From Pseudochrobactrum kiredjianiae (GTDB lineage: Bacteria; Pseudomonadota; Alphaproteobacteria; Rhizobiales; Rhizobiaceae), in assembly GCF_030362795.1 (NCBI RefSeq), contig NZ_JAUCBM010000011.1:1-64000 (forward strand): a DNA stretch of 64,000 nt, written 5' to 3'. A program made the translations under genes and the position numbers. Shown here in pieces: positions 53,152 to 62,291 of this stretch. Under the pieces are notes generated by a model. That model was not told the DNA's origin. It saw only the letters and a program-made list of their open reading frames with translations, and searched no databases. How positions within the stretch are numbered: the stretch's first letter is position 1; each line of letters begins with the position of its first letter.

Positions 53152-53937
53152 TCAAATAAAGCGGCTGAGGAAACTGCGGGTGCGCGGATGCTGAGGATTT
53201 TCGATCACCTCTTGCGGTGTTCCCTCTTCAACCACTTTGCCGCCATCCATAAAGACCACACGGTCAGCCGCTTCACGGGCAAAGCCAATCTCGTGCGTGA
53301 CCACGATCATCGTCTGCCCCTGATCGGCAAGGCTGCGCATCGTGGTCAGCACTTCACCCACCAGTTCCGGATCGAGTGCCGAGGTCGGTTCATCAAACAG
53401 GATCAGTTTCGGCTTCACAGCCAGTGCACGGGCAATCGCCACACGCTGCTGCTGACCACCGGAAAGCTGGCGCGGATAAGCATTGATCTTATGCGACATA
53501 CCGACTTTAGCCAGCAGTTCCTTTGCCGTTGCAATAGCCTCACTTTTGCTATGACCATGAACGCCGACCGGCGCTTCAATCACATTCTGCAAAACCGTCA
53601 TATGCGGATAGAGATTGAACTGCTGAAACACCATGCCAATCTGGCTACGCTGTTTGGCGATAGCGCGGTCTGACAATGGCAGTAGCCGATCATTTTTATA
53701 CCGATAACCGATTTGCTGTTCATCGACAAAGATCGACCCTTTGTCGATGGTTTCAAGCCGGTTGATACAGCGCAGGAAGGTCGATTTACCCGAGCCGGAA
53801 GGCCCGAGAATAACCACAACCTCACCGGAACGTACTTCCAGATCAATGCCGCGCAGCACTTCAATACCATGAAAAGCTTTATGCACATTATTGGCACGAA
53901 CCAGAGGTTTTTGCATATTGGTTGTCTTATCCATCAT
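53152..53937 (-). CDS. Polar amino acid ABC importer 2, ATPase
   Basis: 261-residue GlnQ/HisP-type ATPase: [65 protein letters not shown] and VTHEIGFAREAADRV. Start overlaps the permease stop (ATGA). An insertion around IGYRYKNDRLLPLSDR is common in histidine/lysine-type members. Confidence 0.93.
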   Translation of the reverse strand: MMDKTTNMQKPLVRANNVHKAFHGIEVLRGIDLEVRSGEVVVILGPSGSGKSTFLRCINRLETIDKGSIFVDEQQIGYRYKNDRLLPLSDRAIAKQRSQIGMVFQQFNLYPHMTVLQNVIEAPVGVHGHSKSEAIATAKELLAKVGMSHKINAYPRQLSGGQQQRVAIARALAVKPKLILFDEPTSALDPELVGEVLTTMRSLADQGQTMIVVTHEIGFAREAADRVVFMDGGKVVEEGTPQEVIENPQHPRTRSFLSRFI

Positions 53938-54854
53938 GCATTCTCCTGTGCCGGTACGGCAGGGGCTTCATCCTTGGTAGCATCACCGCGCTCACCACGA
54001 TTATAGTGGCGTTCAATCGCACTTTGCCCGATATTCAGCACTGTTGTGATCAGCAAATACCAGATAACTGCAACCATCAGCATCGGAATAACTTCGAATG
54101 TGCGGTTATAGATCGACTGGACGGAATAGAGCAGATCAGCCATCGCGATCACACTGACAAGCGATGTCGCTTTGATCATGCTGATCAACTGGTTACCTGT
54201 TGGCGGCACTATCGACCGCATTGCCTGCGGAATAATCACACGACGCAAAGCGCGTGCCCGTGTCATACCAAAGGCTGCAGCGGTTTCGCCCTGTCCTTTA
54301 TCGACAGACAACAGACCGCCACGAATAATCTCCGCCATATAGGCGGCTTCGTTCAAAGCCAGACCAACAATCGCCGCCGTCAGCGGTGTAATAATGTCAT
54401 TGGTGTTCCAGCTGATTAGTGTCGGACCAAAAGGAATGGCCAGAGAGATTTTCGGGAACAATGTCGAAAGATTGTACCAGAAGATCAGCTGCACCAGCAA
54501 AGGGGTGCCACGGAAGAACCAGATGAACAGGTTAGAAAGCGAGCTTGCGAGCCTGTCCTGCGACATACGGGCAATCGCCAGAATAAGACCGAGCGCGACA
54601 CCAATAATCATCGCAATAACAGTCAGGCCGAGCGTAATTGTCAGCCCTTCCATCACTGTCGGATCAAAGAAGTAAGCCGCGACAACCGGCCAGCCGAAAT
54701 TCGGATTATTGGCGACAATAATACCGAAATCGAGTGCGACGCCGAGAATGACGACCCACAGGATCACCCGTCGCAGCGGAAAAGGCGGGCGCGCTCTAGC
54801 AACGTCGAAACGCTCGACGTCACCCGCAGCTGCACTGGGAACAGACGCGCTCAT
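53934..54854 (-). CDS. Polar amino acid ABC importer 2, permease
   Basis: 306-residue permease with a long N-terminal tail and six or more helices, as in single-permease importers of the glutamate/ectoine type. FIWFFRGTPLLVQLIFWYNL and the EAA loop TAAAFGMTRARALRRVIIPQ are clear. Only one permease gene is present, so the channel is probably a homodimer. Four-base overlaps couple it to the binding protein upstream and the ATPase downstream. Confidence 0.92.
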   Translation of the reverse strand: MSASVPSAAAGDVERFDVARARPPFPLRRVILWVVILGVALDFGIIVANNPNFGWPVVAAYFFDPTVMEGLTITLGLTVIAMIIGVALGLILAIARMSQDRLASSLSNLFIWFFRGTPLLVQLIFWYNLSTLFPKISLAIPFGPTLISWNTNDIITPLTAAIVGLALNEAAYMAEIIRGGLLSVDKGQGETAAAFGMTRARALRRVIIPQAMRSIVPPTGNQLISMIKATSLVSVIAMADLLYSVQSIYNRTFEVIPMLMVAVIWYLLITTVLNIGQSAIERHYNRGERGDATKDEAPAVPAQENA

Positions 54855-55735
54855 TGCGCGGTCTTTCCGGCCAGATTAATGCCTGCTTTATCAATCATAT
54901 TTTTTTCAAGACCCCACTTCTTCATGATGGTGGCATAGGTACCATTATCGATCAGAAGCTGAATACCATCGCGGAAGACTTCACTCAGCGGAGAATCTTT
55001 CGGCAAAACGGCACCCTGATACAGGTCGTCAAAACCGTTTTTCTGTCCGGTTGCCGCAAGTTCCAGCTGGCCATTGGACTGCTGAACAAAATAGGTCAGC
55101 GGTGCCTGCGAAGAGAAGAACGCATCAGCACGGTTGGAACGTACAGCCAGAATAGAGCTAGGCTGATCATTATAGGACTGCACTTCGATCGGCTTACCGT
55201 CGGCAGTGCATTTCTCGTTCTGCTCTTTGATTACTTTTTCAGCGGAGCCACCGGCCATCACTGCAACGCGTTTGCCACAAGCTGTATCCAGCGAAGTGAT
55301 GCCTTCCGGATTGCCGTTTTTAACCGCGAAAACCACATATTCGCGAACCCAGTCAACAAAATCATTGGCACCTTGGCGCGACGGAAAATCACCGTTGGGG
55401 CCAAAGCCGAGCTGGTAACGTCCGGCGGAAATACCGCTGAGAACAGATGGAAGACCACTGACTGTGGAATGGGTGATCTTAATTCCCATCAGCTGTCCCA
55501 GTGCATCGGTCATATCAGCCGCTGCACCGTTGACTTCCTTACCATTGATAATCTGGTATGGCGGGAAAGAACCCGAATTCGCATCATTAATAACACCGGC
55601 TTTGATGACGTCTTCCGGCAGACGAGCGCGCAGCGCCTCATTCAATGTCTGTTCCGGAATCTTCACAGTTTCAGCCAAAGCCTGTTGCGCAAAAACGCTG
55701 CCAAACACAGCAGCAGCCAGCATGGTCTTCTTCAT
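54851..55735 (-). CDS. Polar amino acid ABC importer 2, periplasmic binding protein
   Basis: 294-residue family 3 binding protein with a signal peptide of about 21 residues (FAQQALA, then ETVK). SGSFPPYQIINGKEVNGAAA and RYQLGFGPNGDFPSRQGAND correspond to the ligand-binding landmarks of the family. ATG at 55735 has GGGAG at seven bases; an ATG two codons upstream is too close to that site. First gene of importer 2; a palindromic repeat separates it from the upstream gene. Confidence 0.9.
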   Translation of the reverse strand: MKKTMLAAAVFGSVFAQQALAETVKIPEQTLNEALRARLPEDVIKAGVINDANSGSFPPYQIINGKEVNGAAADMTDALGQLMGIKITHSTVSGLPSVLSGISAGRYQLGFGPNGDFPSRQGANDFVDWVREYVVFAVKNGNPEGITSLDTACGKRVAVMAGGSAEKVIKEQNEKCTADGKPIEVQSYNDQPSSILAVRSNRADAFFSSQAPLTYFVQQSNGQLELAATGQKNGFDDLYQGAVLPKDSPLSEVFRDGIQLLIDNGTYATIMKKWGLEKNMIDKAGINLAGKTAQ

Positions 55736-55755
55736 TCTCATTCTCCCAATAGTTC

Positions 55756-55856
55756 AGAGCACTTCCAGTTTGTCTTCAATGATAGGAAATGCTCTATCTG
55801 TTTGTTTTGGCGCGTATCTTATCCGAAAACCGCTTACACTTTTCGGGATACGCTCT
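55756..55856. repeat. RIME-like palindromic intergenic repeat, copy 2
   Basis: About 101 bp running from AGAGCACTTCCAG to ACACTTTTCGGGATACGCTCT-type ends (AGAGC left, GCTCT right). It shares with copy 1 the internal GCTCTATCT/CTATCTTCTTGTTTT-like segment, the CGCAT/CGCGTAT block and CACTTTT. It contains the complementary segments TATCCGAAAA and TTTTCGGGATA. It sits between the binding-protein-like gene at 55868 and importer 2 in a presumed operon and may modulate read-through. Confidence 0.75.
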
Positions 55857-55867
55857 GGTAAGCGTTT

Positions 55868-56830
55868 TCACGCCTTGTTCGCATAAAACGGAAACAGGTC
55901 TTCAACGCTCAGCTTGCGTTGCAAGATGCCTTGCAGGTGCAGTTCTTCTGCAAAATCATTGATCATCGCCTCATTGGCCGCAATACCACTGACATTCCAG
56001 TCTTCCGGCAGATCCTGCGCACATTTCAGCAATTCATCGATCATCCATGGTGTGGTTTCAGCATATTTGCGGCGCTTGGCCGTCCACATACGCTGGCTCT
56101 CATCCAGCAGATCGCTCAGTTCCTGTGCAACCCACGGATGTTCTGCCAGAATTTCCGGCTTGATACCCATCAGATGCATGCCCGGCACATATCCGACATC
56201 ATTGAAATAATTCAGCTCTGCACTGCGAAAATCAGGCAGAACCTGTCGAAAACCTGCATTCTTGCCAAAATAACCATCCGGCATAAAAGGCGTGAACACG
56301 GCATCCAACACACCTTCACGCAAGGCCTCCATCATTGGCTGCTCACCCGGCATGGCTTCAATCCGGCCTTCACGGCCAAAACCATCCAGACGATCGGTGA
56401 TCGGATGCGCGGCGGTCAAACGTCCTGCATACCAATAGGCATCTTCAACACCAACACCATGACGGCGCAGCGCAGCTCTTGTCCATGTATTACCGGAATC
56501 ACGCCAGCCGGTTACACCGATTTTCTTGCCAGCCAGTTGCTCAAAACTGGTGATACCACTGTCGTTACTGGTAATGACACAGCGATGACGAAAGCCGCGC
56601 ATGATGAAATTCGGAATTCCGACAATGCTGGTATCGCCTTCATCACGCAATGAAACATAGCGGCTGAACGACATTTCCGAAGCTTCATGCGCTTCATCCT
56701 CACCCGGATCGGAAACCAGTGTGCCGACACGATCAACAATCACATCAAGCTTTTCCGAACGAATATCGCCAAGTGCCAGCGGTGTCAGATAATCCCAGTC
56801 ACGTACAGCGATACGCAGTTTAACCGTCAT
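55868..56830 (-). CDS. Cytoplasmic binding-protein-fold protein, 4,5-dihydroxyphthalate decarboxylase-like
   Basis: 320-residue protein with a type II periplasmic-binding-protein fold but no signal peptide. The start MTVKLRIAVRDWDYLTPLAL (GAGGGA six bases upstream) and the segments EMSFSRYVSLRDEGDTSIVG, FRHRCVITSNDSGI, GKKIGVTGWRDSGNTWTRA and VPGMHLMGIKPEILAEHPWV recall the NMT1/THI5-like and 4,5-dihydroxyphthalate decarboxylase group. It could be an enzyme acting on an aromatic or imported acid, or a cytoplasmic ligand sensor. It precedes importer 2 and is divergent from a MocR regulator. The exact reaction is unknown. Confidence 0.75.
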   Translation of the reverse strand: MTVKLRIAVRDWDYLTPLALGDIRSEKLDVIVDRVGTLVSDPGEDEAHEASEMSFSRYVSLRDEGDTSIVGIPNFIMRGFRHRCVITSNDSGITSFEQLAGKKIGVTGWRDSGNTWTRAALRRHGVGVEDAYWYAGRLTAAHPITDRLDGFGREGRIEAMPGEQPMMEALREGVLDAVFTPFMPDGYFGKNAGFRQVLPDFRSAELNYFNDVGYVPGMHLMGIKPEILAEHPWVAQELSDLLDESQRMWTAKRRKYAETTPWMIDELLKCAQDLPEDWNVSGIAANEAMINDFAEELHLQGILQRKLSVEDLFPFYANKA

Positions 56831-56869
56831 AAACAGTCCCTCAAAATTTCCTCTGTACAAATGAGGTTA

Positions 56870-56915
56870 AATGTTCAAATTAAACTGATCAAATGTTATT
56901 ATGTTACTGAACATT
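56870..56915. promoter_or_regulatory. Possible MocR operator in divergent region
   Basis: AATGTTCA (56870-56877) and TGAACATT (56908-56915) are complementary 8-bp half-sites with centres 38 bp apart; a related AAATGTTA lies between them (56891-56898). The region is the 102-bp gap between the decarboxylase-like gene and the divergent MocR gene. MocR-type regulators often bind spaced repeats. Confidence 0.45.
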
Positions 56916-56932
56916 AAATCGGATAATGAGCT

Positions 56933-58264
56933 ATGGTGCCTGATTTTTCCAGCGCGTGGTTTGCCAACCACCTCGAAGACCGCACAATGCGTGGTATTGC
57001 CCGCGATATGGCCGGCCTTATCAGACGCGGCACATTGCCTGTCGGCACCAAATTACCGCCAATCCGTGATCTGGCCTATGTGCTGGGGATCAGCCCTGCC
57101 ACGATCTCTGAAGCGCTGAGCGAATTACGCAAACTCAAAATTATTAATGGCAAAGGACGAAACGGCACTTGGGTCAGCGGCGATCATTTTGCGGCTAAAC
57201 CTGCACGTTTGATGAGCTTCGGCAATTACGGTGACGATGTACTGGATCTCTCGATGGCGATTCCGGATACGGCATTACTGCCATCTCTGGAACTGGCACT
57301 CCGCCATGGCGCACAGGCGGAAGGCCTCAATAGCTATCAGCGCGTTCGCATATTACCGGAACTTGAAGAGGCTGTACGCCGCGACTGGCCTTATGAACCT
57401 GAAGCTTTTCTCGCGACCAATGGCGGCTATAATGCCACTTACACGCTGATCCACGCCCTCTTAACGCCTGGCGCATCAATTGCGATTGAAGATCCGACAG
57501 CCATGCGTCTCCTTGATATTATTGAGGATTTTGGCGCGAAGATCATCCCTGTACACTGTGACGATCAGGGGCCTCTGCCCTCTTCCCTTGCGGCAGCCCT
57601 TGAAAAGAAACCGGCAGCCTTTTTGTTCCAGCCGCGCGTGCATTCCGTGACCAGCCATTGCATGAGCAAAGAACGCCTGATGGCGCTGGGCGATGTGCTT
57701 GAAGGCCACGACACATTGATTATCGAAGATGACGGCGTTGCCGATATCGCCGCATCCCCTCGCCAGACACTCGGCGCACGTTTCCCTGACCGCGTGGTGC
57801 ATATTCTTTCTTATTCCAAGACATTGGGGCCGGATTTACGTCTGGCTGTGCTTTCCGGCTCTGCCAGCCTTGTGGAGCAAATTCAGTCTTATCGAAGTTT
57901 CAGTTCGGGCTGGACAAGTCGCATCCTGCAATCTGCGGTGGCATGGCTGCTCAAAGATGACGCAACACAAAGCAGTCTGGAACAGGCGCGGCAGATTTAC
58001 CAGCAACGCGCACGCAATTTTCAGCAGGCACTGGCCGCTCATGGCAAAAAAATACCGGATAACCACGGCCTATGCTGTTTTATGCCGGTGGAATCCGAGC
58101 AATTCGCGCTGATCACATTGGCAGCACGCAATATTGCTGTCGCACCGGGTTCCAAATTCTCAGTCCGGCCACTGCCTGCCGTGCGCATTGCAACCAGCAC
58201 GTTACAGGATCATCAGGTAGAAAATGTTGCTCATGCAGCATTTCTTGCAAGCTACCCAAGATAG
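56933..58264 (+). CDS. MocR-family regulator (GntR helix-turn-helix fused to aminotransferase domain)
   Basis: 443-residue protein. Residues about 15-85 are a GntR winged helix (GTKLPPIRDLAYVLGISPAT, then ISEALSELRKLKIINGKGRN). The rest is a fold-type I aminotransferase domain: IEDDGVADIA and SYSKTLGPDLR with PLP lysine K296. Family members sense amino-containing ligands through PLP and control nearby catabolic or PLP-synthesis genes. Divergent orientation makes it the likely regulator of the decarboxylase-like gene and importer 2. Confidence 0.9.
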   Translation: MVPDFSSAWFANHLEDRTMRGIARDMAGLIRRGTLPVGTKLPPIRDLAYVLGISPATISEALSELRKLKIINGKGRNGTWVSGDHFAAKPARLMSFGNYGDDVLDLSMAIPDTALLPSLELALRHGAQAEGLNSYQRVRILPELEEAVRRDWPYEPEAFLATNGGYNATYTLIHALLTPGASIAIEDPTAMRLLDIIEDFGAKIIPVHCDDQGPLPSSLAAALEKKPAAFLFQPRVHSVTSHCMSKERLMALGDVLEGHDTLIIEDDGVADIAASPRQTLGARFPDRVVHILSYSKTLGPDLRLAVLSGSASLVEQIQSYRSFSSGWTSRILQSAVAWLLKDDATQSSLEQARQIYQQRARNFQQALAAHGKKIPDNHGLCCFMPVESEQFALITLAARNIAVAPGSKFSVRPLPAVRIATSTLQDHQVENVAHAAFLASYPR

Positions 58265-58298
58265 CAAGCCTTCACCATGTCAGAAAATGCGATGCGCC

Positions 58299-59078
58299 TT
58301 AATCATCCTCCCCCGGATCGAAAAAGGTTCGCGCCGCATCGACTAGTAAGGGCGCGATTTCTTTGCGCACCCGCTCTACAGACCAATCCGCCATAGAAAC
58401 TGAACAGTGAATGGCTGCACGCGCCTTACCGTTTGATGCTTTAATCGGCGCGGCTATACCGATTTCATTGAGCAATATTTCCTGAAACGACAAAGCAAAT
58501 CCGTCCTGTCGTGCCTGTTCAACCAGCTCAGCAATTTCACCACGATCTGTCGTTGTACGCGGCGTATATTCTGCCACAGGCCAGTTCTGTACAGCGTTTT
58601 GCCGTGCTTCCACATCCCAAGTTGAGAGAATTGCACGCCCGCCCGATGTATTCAATGCAGGATGCGTACGGCCAACCAATGTGCCCTCAAAATTCGTCCG
58701 CTGCACCGGTAAACGCACGGAATAAATAATTGATGTATCGCAAATTTCCGCAAGGTTGAAGGACTGCCCGATTTGTTGCTGAAGCGCAAAAAGACGCGGC
58801 ATTACCTGCGATGTCAATGGCTCAGCAATGTAATGGGCATAGGCCATATGGAGCCATTGATTAGACAAGCGGTAACGCCTGCTACGGCTATCACGATTAA
58901 GCATCCCTTCCGAATATAGGGTCGCTAAAATTCGCTGAATACTGCTTTTTTCAATCCCCGTTTTGCGCACAAGATCAGAGATTCCCAAAACAGCATTCTC
59001 CTCATCGAAAGCTTTCAACAGAGTGACGGCTTTCACTAAAGAACTGATAATTAAAGGGTTTCTTTCGCTTTCGCTCAA
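58299..59078 (-). CDS. IclR-family transcriptional regulator
   Basis: 259-residue regulator with an N-terminal winged helix (LVKAVTLLKAFDEENAVLGI, then RKTGIEKSSIQRILATLYSE) and the C-terminal IclR effector domain (GGRAILSTWDVEARQ, GFALSFQEILLNEIGIAAPI). The start is TTG with GGAG seven bases upstream. Divergent from peptide importer D, which it probably controls. Confidence 0.88.
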   Translation of the reverse strand: MSESERNPLIISSLVKAVTLLKAFDEENAVLGISDLVRKTGIEKSSIQRILATLYSEGMLNRDSRSRRYRLSNQWLHMAYAHYIAEPLTSQVMPRLFALQQQIGQSFNLAEICDTSIIYSVRLPVQRTNFEGTLVGRTHPALNTSGGRAILSTWDVEARQNAVQNWPVAEYTPRTTTDRGEIAELVEQARQDGFALSFQEILLNEIGIAAPIKASNGKARAAIHCSVSMADWSVERVRKEIAPLLVDAARTFFDPGEDD

Positions 59079-59468
59079 TGTGGCACTCCAATGACAAAAA
59101 ACTCTTGACGCAGAAGAGAAAACTATGCTTCGTTATTAACATGCGATCACAAGTATTGCAATACGATACAAATGGGGAAATCAATGAAAATACAAAAAAT
59201 CTTCGCTGAGCGTTTTGGCATCAAAAATATGCTGGCCGCAGACATTTATTAATTCAGCATTGGCATGACTGGCTGAATATTATTGCTGCTGAAATACCGT
59301 ATTGCGCATAGCATTATCCGCTCAGACAGCAACAATTGACGGACAGGGCGAACGCTTTAATCGGGCTAATACGAACCGATAAAGCACGGACAAAACGCCC
59401 AATCATGCTTTGTCCTGCCGGCACCAGCCATAATTTCATATCCTGAAACGATTTCGACGGAGCAAAAC
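59079..59468. other. 390-bp region upstream of importer D, no full gene
   Basis: In importers A and B a binding-protein gene of about 1.5 kb stands at the equivalent place. Here there is only a 22-codon open frame (59184-59252) with a good ribosome site, then non-coding sequence full of stops. Promoters for the IclR gene and importer D must lie here. Confidence 0.5.
59184..59252 (+). pseudogene. 22-codon open frame, possible remnant of a binding-protein gene or leader peptide
   Basis: ATG with GGGGAAA upstream, reading MKIQKIFAERFGIKNMLAAD and two more codons, then TAA. A basic N-terminus leading into a short hydrophobic part (NMLAA) resembles the beginning of a signal peptide cut short. It lies where a binding-protein gene would be expected. 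A regulatory leader peptide is the alternative. Confidence 0.35.
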
Positions 59469-60386
59469 TTGCTTGGTTTCATCCTCAAGCGGCTCAGCCT
59501 CGCCTTTCTGGTCGCGCTGACTGTATCTTTCATCAGCTTCTGTTTGCTTTATCTCAGCGGCGATCCGGCAACTGCTATCGCTGGCGAAGGCGCGAGTGCG
59601 CAGGACATTCAGACAATCCGTGAATTTTATGGCTTTGATCGGCCTATGATGATTCAATATGCGGACTGGCTTTGGAGTGCCGCCCATTTCAATTTTGGCC
59701 AGAGCTATTATTTCAAACTTCCGGTCGCTGATCTCATTTCAAGCCGTCTGGGCGTAACAATGCGCCTTGGCCTGACAGCCATTGTTTTTGCACTACTTGT
59801 CGCCGTGCCGCTTGGTGTACTTGCTGCCAAACGCCCGAACTCGCTGACAGACAAGCTGGCTCTGTTTGTCTCTGTCGCCGGACAGGCAATGCCAAGCTTC
59901 TGGTTTGCTCTTGTCTTGATCTCTGTTTTCTCCATTGATCTCGGCTGGTTGCCTGCTTCAGGTTCCAAGACTTGGCAGCACTTCATCCTGCCAACTATTG
60001 TCCTCGGCTATTATGCCATGCCCGCAATTATGCGGCTGACACGCGCCGGTATGCTTGAGGTTTTGTCGTCAGATTATATCCGCACCGCTCGCGCCAAAGG
60101 CTCGTCCGAATGGCGGGTGCTGTTCACTCATGCCCTGCGCAATGCCATCATCCCGGTTGTGTCGCTATCCGCTGTGCAGATGGGCTTCATGCTCGGTGGT
60201 TCCATTGTTGTTGAATCCGTCTTCGCTATGCCGGGTGCAGGACTGCTCGCATGGGAGTCGATCACACGTAATGACCTGCCAACAGTTCAGGCACTGATCC
60301 TGCTGTTTTCCATGTTTTATATCGTCTTTACGCTGCTCGCCGACATCATGAATGCCTGGCTTGATCCACGTATGAGGACCTCATGA
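59469..60386 (+). CDS. Peptide ABC importer D, permease subunit 1 (DppB type)
   Basis: 305-residue membrane permease. LYLSGDPATAIAGEGASAQD replaces the usual PGDP motif, the EAA loop is DYIRTARAKGSSEWRVLFTH, and the end is LADIMNAWLDPRMRTS. The start is TTG with GGAG six bases upstream and no better ATG. First gene of a plus-strand operon; overlaps the next start by four bases. Confidence 0.88.
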   Translation: MLGFILKRLSLAFLVALTVSFISFCLLYLSGDPATAIAGEGASAQDIQTIREFYGFDRPMMIQYADWLWSAAHFNFGQSYYFKLPVADLISSRLGVTMRLGLTAIVFALLVAVPLGVLAAKRPNSLTDKLALFVSVAGQAMPSFWFALVLISVFSIDLGWLPASGSKTWQHFILPTIVLGYYAMPAIMRLTRAGMLEVLSSDYIRTARAKGSSEWRVLFTHALRNAIIPVVSLSAVQMGFMLGGSIVVESVFAMPGAGLLAWESITRNDLPTVQALILLFSMFYIVFTLLADIMNAWLDPRMRTS

Positions 60387-61282
60387 CCACTTTTTCTTCC
60401 GTTCCGACCGCAGAGCAAATTCTGGAACCATCACCGTCCGCCATTTTACGCCGACGTATTTTCGGACATAGCGGCTTCATGATCGGCAGCCTTGTGCTGG
60501 CAAGTATGGCACTGATCGCAATCTTCGCGCCACTGATCACCAAATATGATCCCTACACGCAAGACCTGCTGAACCGGATGGTTGCACCTGAATTTTTAGG
60601 CGGAAAATCCGATCATTTTTTCGGAACAGACCAGCTCGGTCGCGACTATCTCGCCCGCTTGCTTCACGGTGCGCGCGTATCACTATTTATCGGCCTCTCT
60701 GCTGCTCTGATCTCCGGTATAATCGGCACGGCTATGGGCGTTGCAGCCGGTTACTTCGGCGGGCGCGTTGATGCCGTGGTGACATTTTTGATCAATGTGC
60801 GCCTCGCTATGCCGGTTGTTCTGGTCGCACTGGCCGTTGTTGCATTGTTCGGTGGTTCGTTAACCGTCGTGGCAACCATTCTCGGCCTGCTGCTATGGGA
60901 TCGCTATGCGGTGGTGATGCGCGCTTCAACTTTGCAGATCGCACGGCGTGAATATGTTGCAGCCTCCTATGCCATCGGAACATCGGCACCGAGAATCCTG
61001 TTTTCTGAAATTCTGCCTAATCTGATGAACAATCTAATCGTTGTTGCCACGCTGGAAATGGCACATGCCATTTTGCTGGAGGCAGCCCTGTCCTTTCTCG
61101 GACTTGGTGTACAGCCGCCGACAGCCAGCTGGGGTCTGATGATTTCTGAGGGCAAAGACATGATGTTGTTTGAACCCTGGCTTGTGATGATCCCCGGTGT
61201 CGCGCTGTTTGTACTGGTGCTGGCAATCAATCTCATGGGAGACGGCCTGCGCGATATTACTGCGCCGGGCGGTCGGAATTGA
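60383..61282 (+). CDS. Peptide ABC importer D, permease subunit 2 (DppC type)
   Basis: 299-residue membrane permease: APLITKYDPYTQDLLNRM, FFGTDQLGRDYLARLLHGAR, an EAA loop EYVAASYAIGTSAPRILFSE and LSFLGLGVQPPTASWGLMIS. Ends GDGLRDITAPGGRN, with the usual LDP replaced by TAP. Coupled to the preceding permease by ATGA overlap. Confidence 0.9.
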   Translation: MTTFSSVPTAEQILEPSPSAILRRRIFGHSGFMIGSLVLASMALIAIFAPLITKYDPYTQDLLNRMVAPEFLGGKSDHFFGTDQLGRDYLARLLHGARVSLFIGLSAALISGIIGTAMGVAAGYFGGRVDAVVTFLINVRLAMPVVLVALAVVALFGGSLTVVATILGLLLWDRYAVVMRASTLQIARREYVAASYAIGTSAPRILFSEILPNLMNNLIVVATLEMAHAILLEAALSFLGLGVQPPTASWGLMISEGKDMMLFEPWLVMIPGVALFVLVLAINLMGDGLRDITAPGGRN

Positions 61283-61292
61283 GGGTAAATAC

Positions 61293-62291
61293 ATGACTGA
61301 TGCTATTCTCAAAGTTCAAAATCTGACATTGGACATCCCGACAGCGGCAGGCACACTACATGCAGTGCGCAATATCAATCTTGAGGTCAAAGCGGGCGAG
61401 ACGCTTTGTATCGTCGGTGAAAGCGGCTCCGGAAAATCGCTCACATCTCTTGCGGTTATGGGACTGTTATCTCCGGGCATCCAGCGCAACGCAAATGAGA
61501 TGAGCTTTGACGGTATTGACCTGCAAAAAGCGTCAGCGAGAGAAATGCGCGCGCTGCGCGGTAATCGTATGGCGATGATTTTTCAGGAACCGATGACGAG
61601 CCTGAACCCTGCCTATACAATTGGCAGTCAGCTGGCCGAAGCACTGCGTCTGCACAAATCCGTCAGTAAAACTGAAGCGCTCAAGCGTGCCGCAAAGCTT
61701 CTGCGTATGGTCGGGATTGCCGCTGCAGAAAGCCGCCTCAATCAGTATCCGCATCAGCTTTCCGGCGGCTTGCGCCAGCGTATCATGATTGCAATGGCGC
61801 TGATGTGCGAGCCGGAACTATTGATCGCTGATGAGCCGACAACAGCTCTGGACGTAACTATTCAGGCTCAAATCCTGCGCTTGCTGAAAGACCTGCAGAC
61901 TAAAATGGGCATGGCAATGATCCTGATCACTCATGATCTTGGTGTGGTCGCACGCATTGCTGATAAAGTTGCCGTTATGTACGCCGGTGAGCTGGTTGAG
62001 GCCGGTTCTGTGAGCGAAATTTTCCGTAATCCCGCACATCCTTACACACGCGGGTTGCTGGAGTGTATTCCGATACCGGGGCGGATTAAGCGCGGCGAGC
62101 GGCTCGGCACCATACCGGGCATTGTTCCCAACCTCGTCGGTCGTCATACCGGATGTATTTTCCGTGATCGTTGCCCTGAAGCTATCGAGGCTTGTACTGG
62201 AACTATCCCGCAACGCGATCTTTCCGCGCATCATTCTTTACAATGCATCCATGAAAACGGCATGCGTCAGCCTGCGGAGGCTTTTTTATGA
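61293..62291 (+). CDS. Peptide ABC importer D, ATPase subunit 1 (DppD type)
   Basis: 332-residue ATPase: GESGSGKSLTSLAVMGLL, MIFQEPMTSLNPAYTI, LSGGLRQRIMIAMAL, LLIADEPTTALDVT and LITHDLGVV. The C-terminal cysteine segment is GCIFRDRCPEAIEAC. ATG at 61293 (GAGGG eight bases upstream) is taken as start, 10 bp past the permease stop; a longer frame overlaps the permease. Confidence 0.92.
   Translation: MTDAILKVQNLTLDIPTAAGTLHAVRNINLEVKAGETLCIVGESGSGKSLTSLAVMGLLSPGIQRNANEMSFDGIDLQKASAREMRALRGNRMAMIFQEPMTSLNPAYTIGSQLAEALRLHKSVSKTEALKRAAKLLRMVGIAAAESRLNQYPHQLSGGLRQRIMIAMALMCEPELLIADEPTTALDVTIQAQILRLLKDLQTKMGMAMILITHDLGVVARIADKVAVMYAGELVEAGSVSEIFRNPAHPYTRGLLECIPIPGRIKRGERLGTIPGIVPNLVGRHTGCIFRDRCPEAIEACTGTIPQRDLSAHHSLQCIHENGMRQPAEAFL

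Noticed and set aside
54854-55861. Long open frame of 335 codons on the plus strand opposite the importer 2 binding protein
   Set aside because: It is an antisense shadow of a clear gene with signal peptide and family motifs; its translation has no recognisable domain and it overlaps the palindromic repeat.
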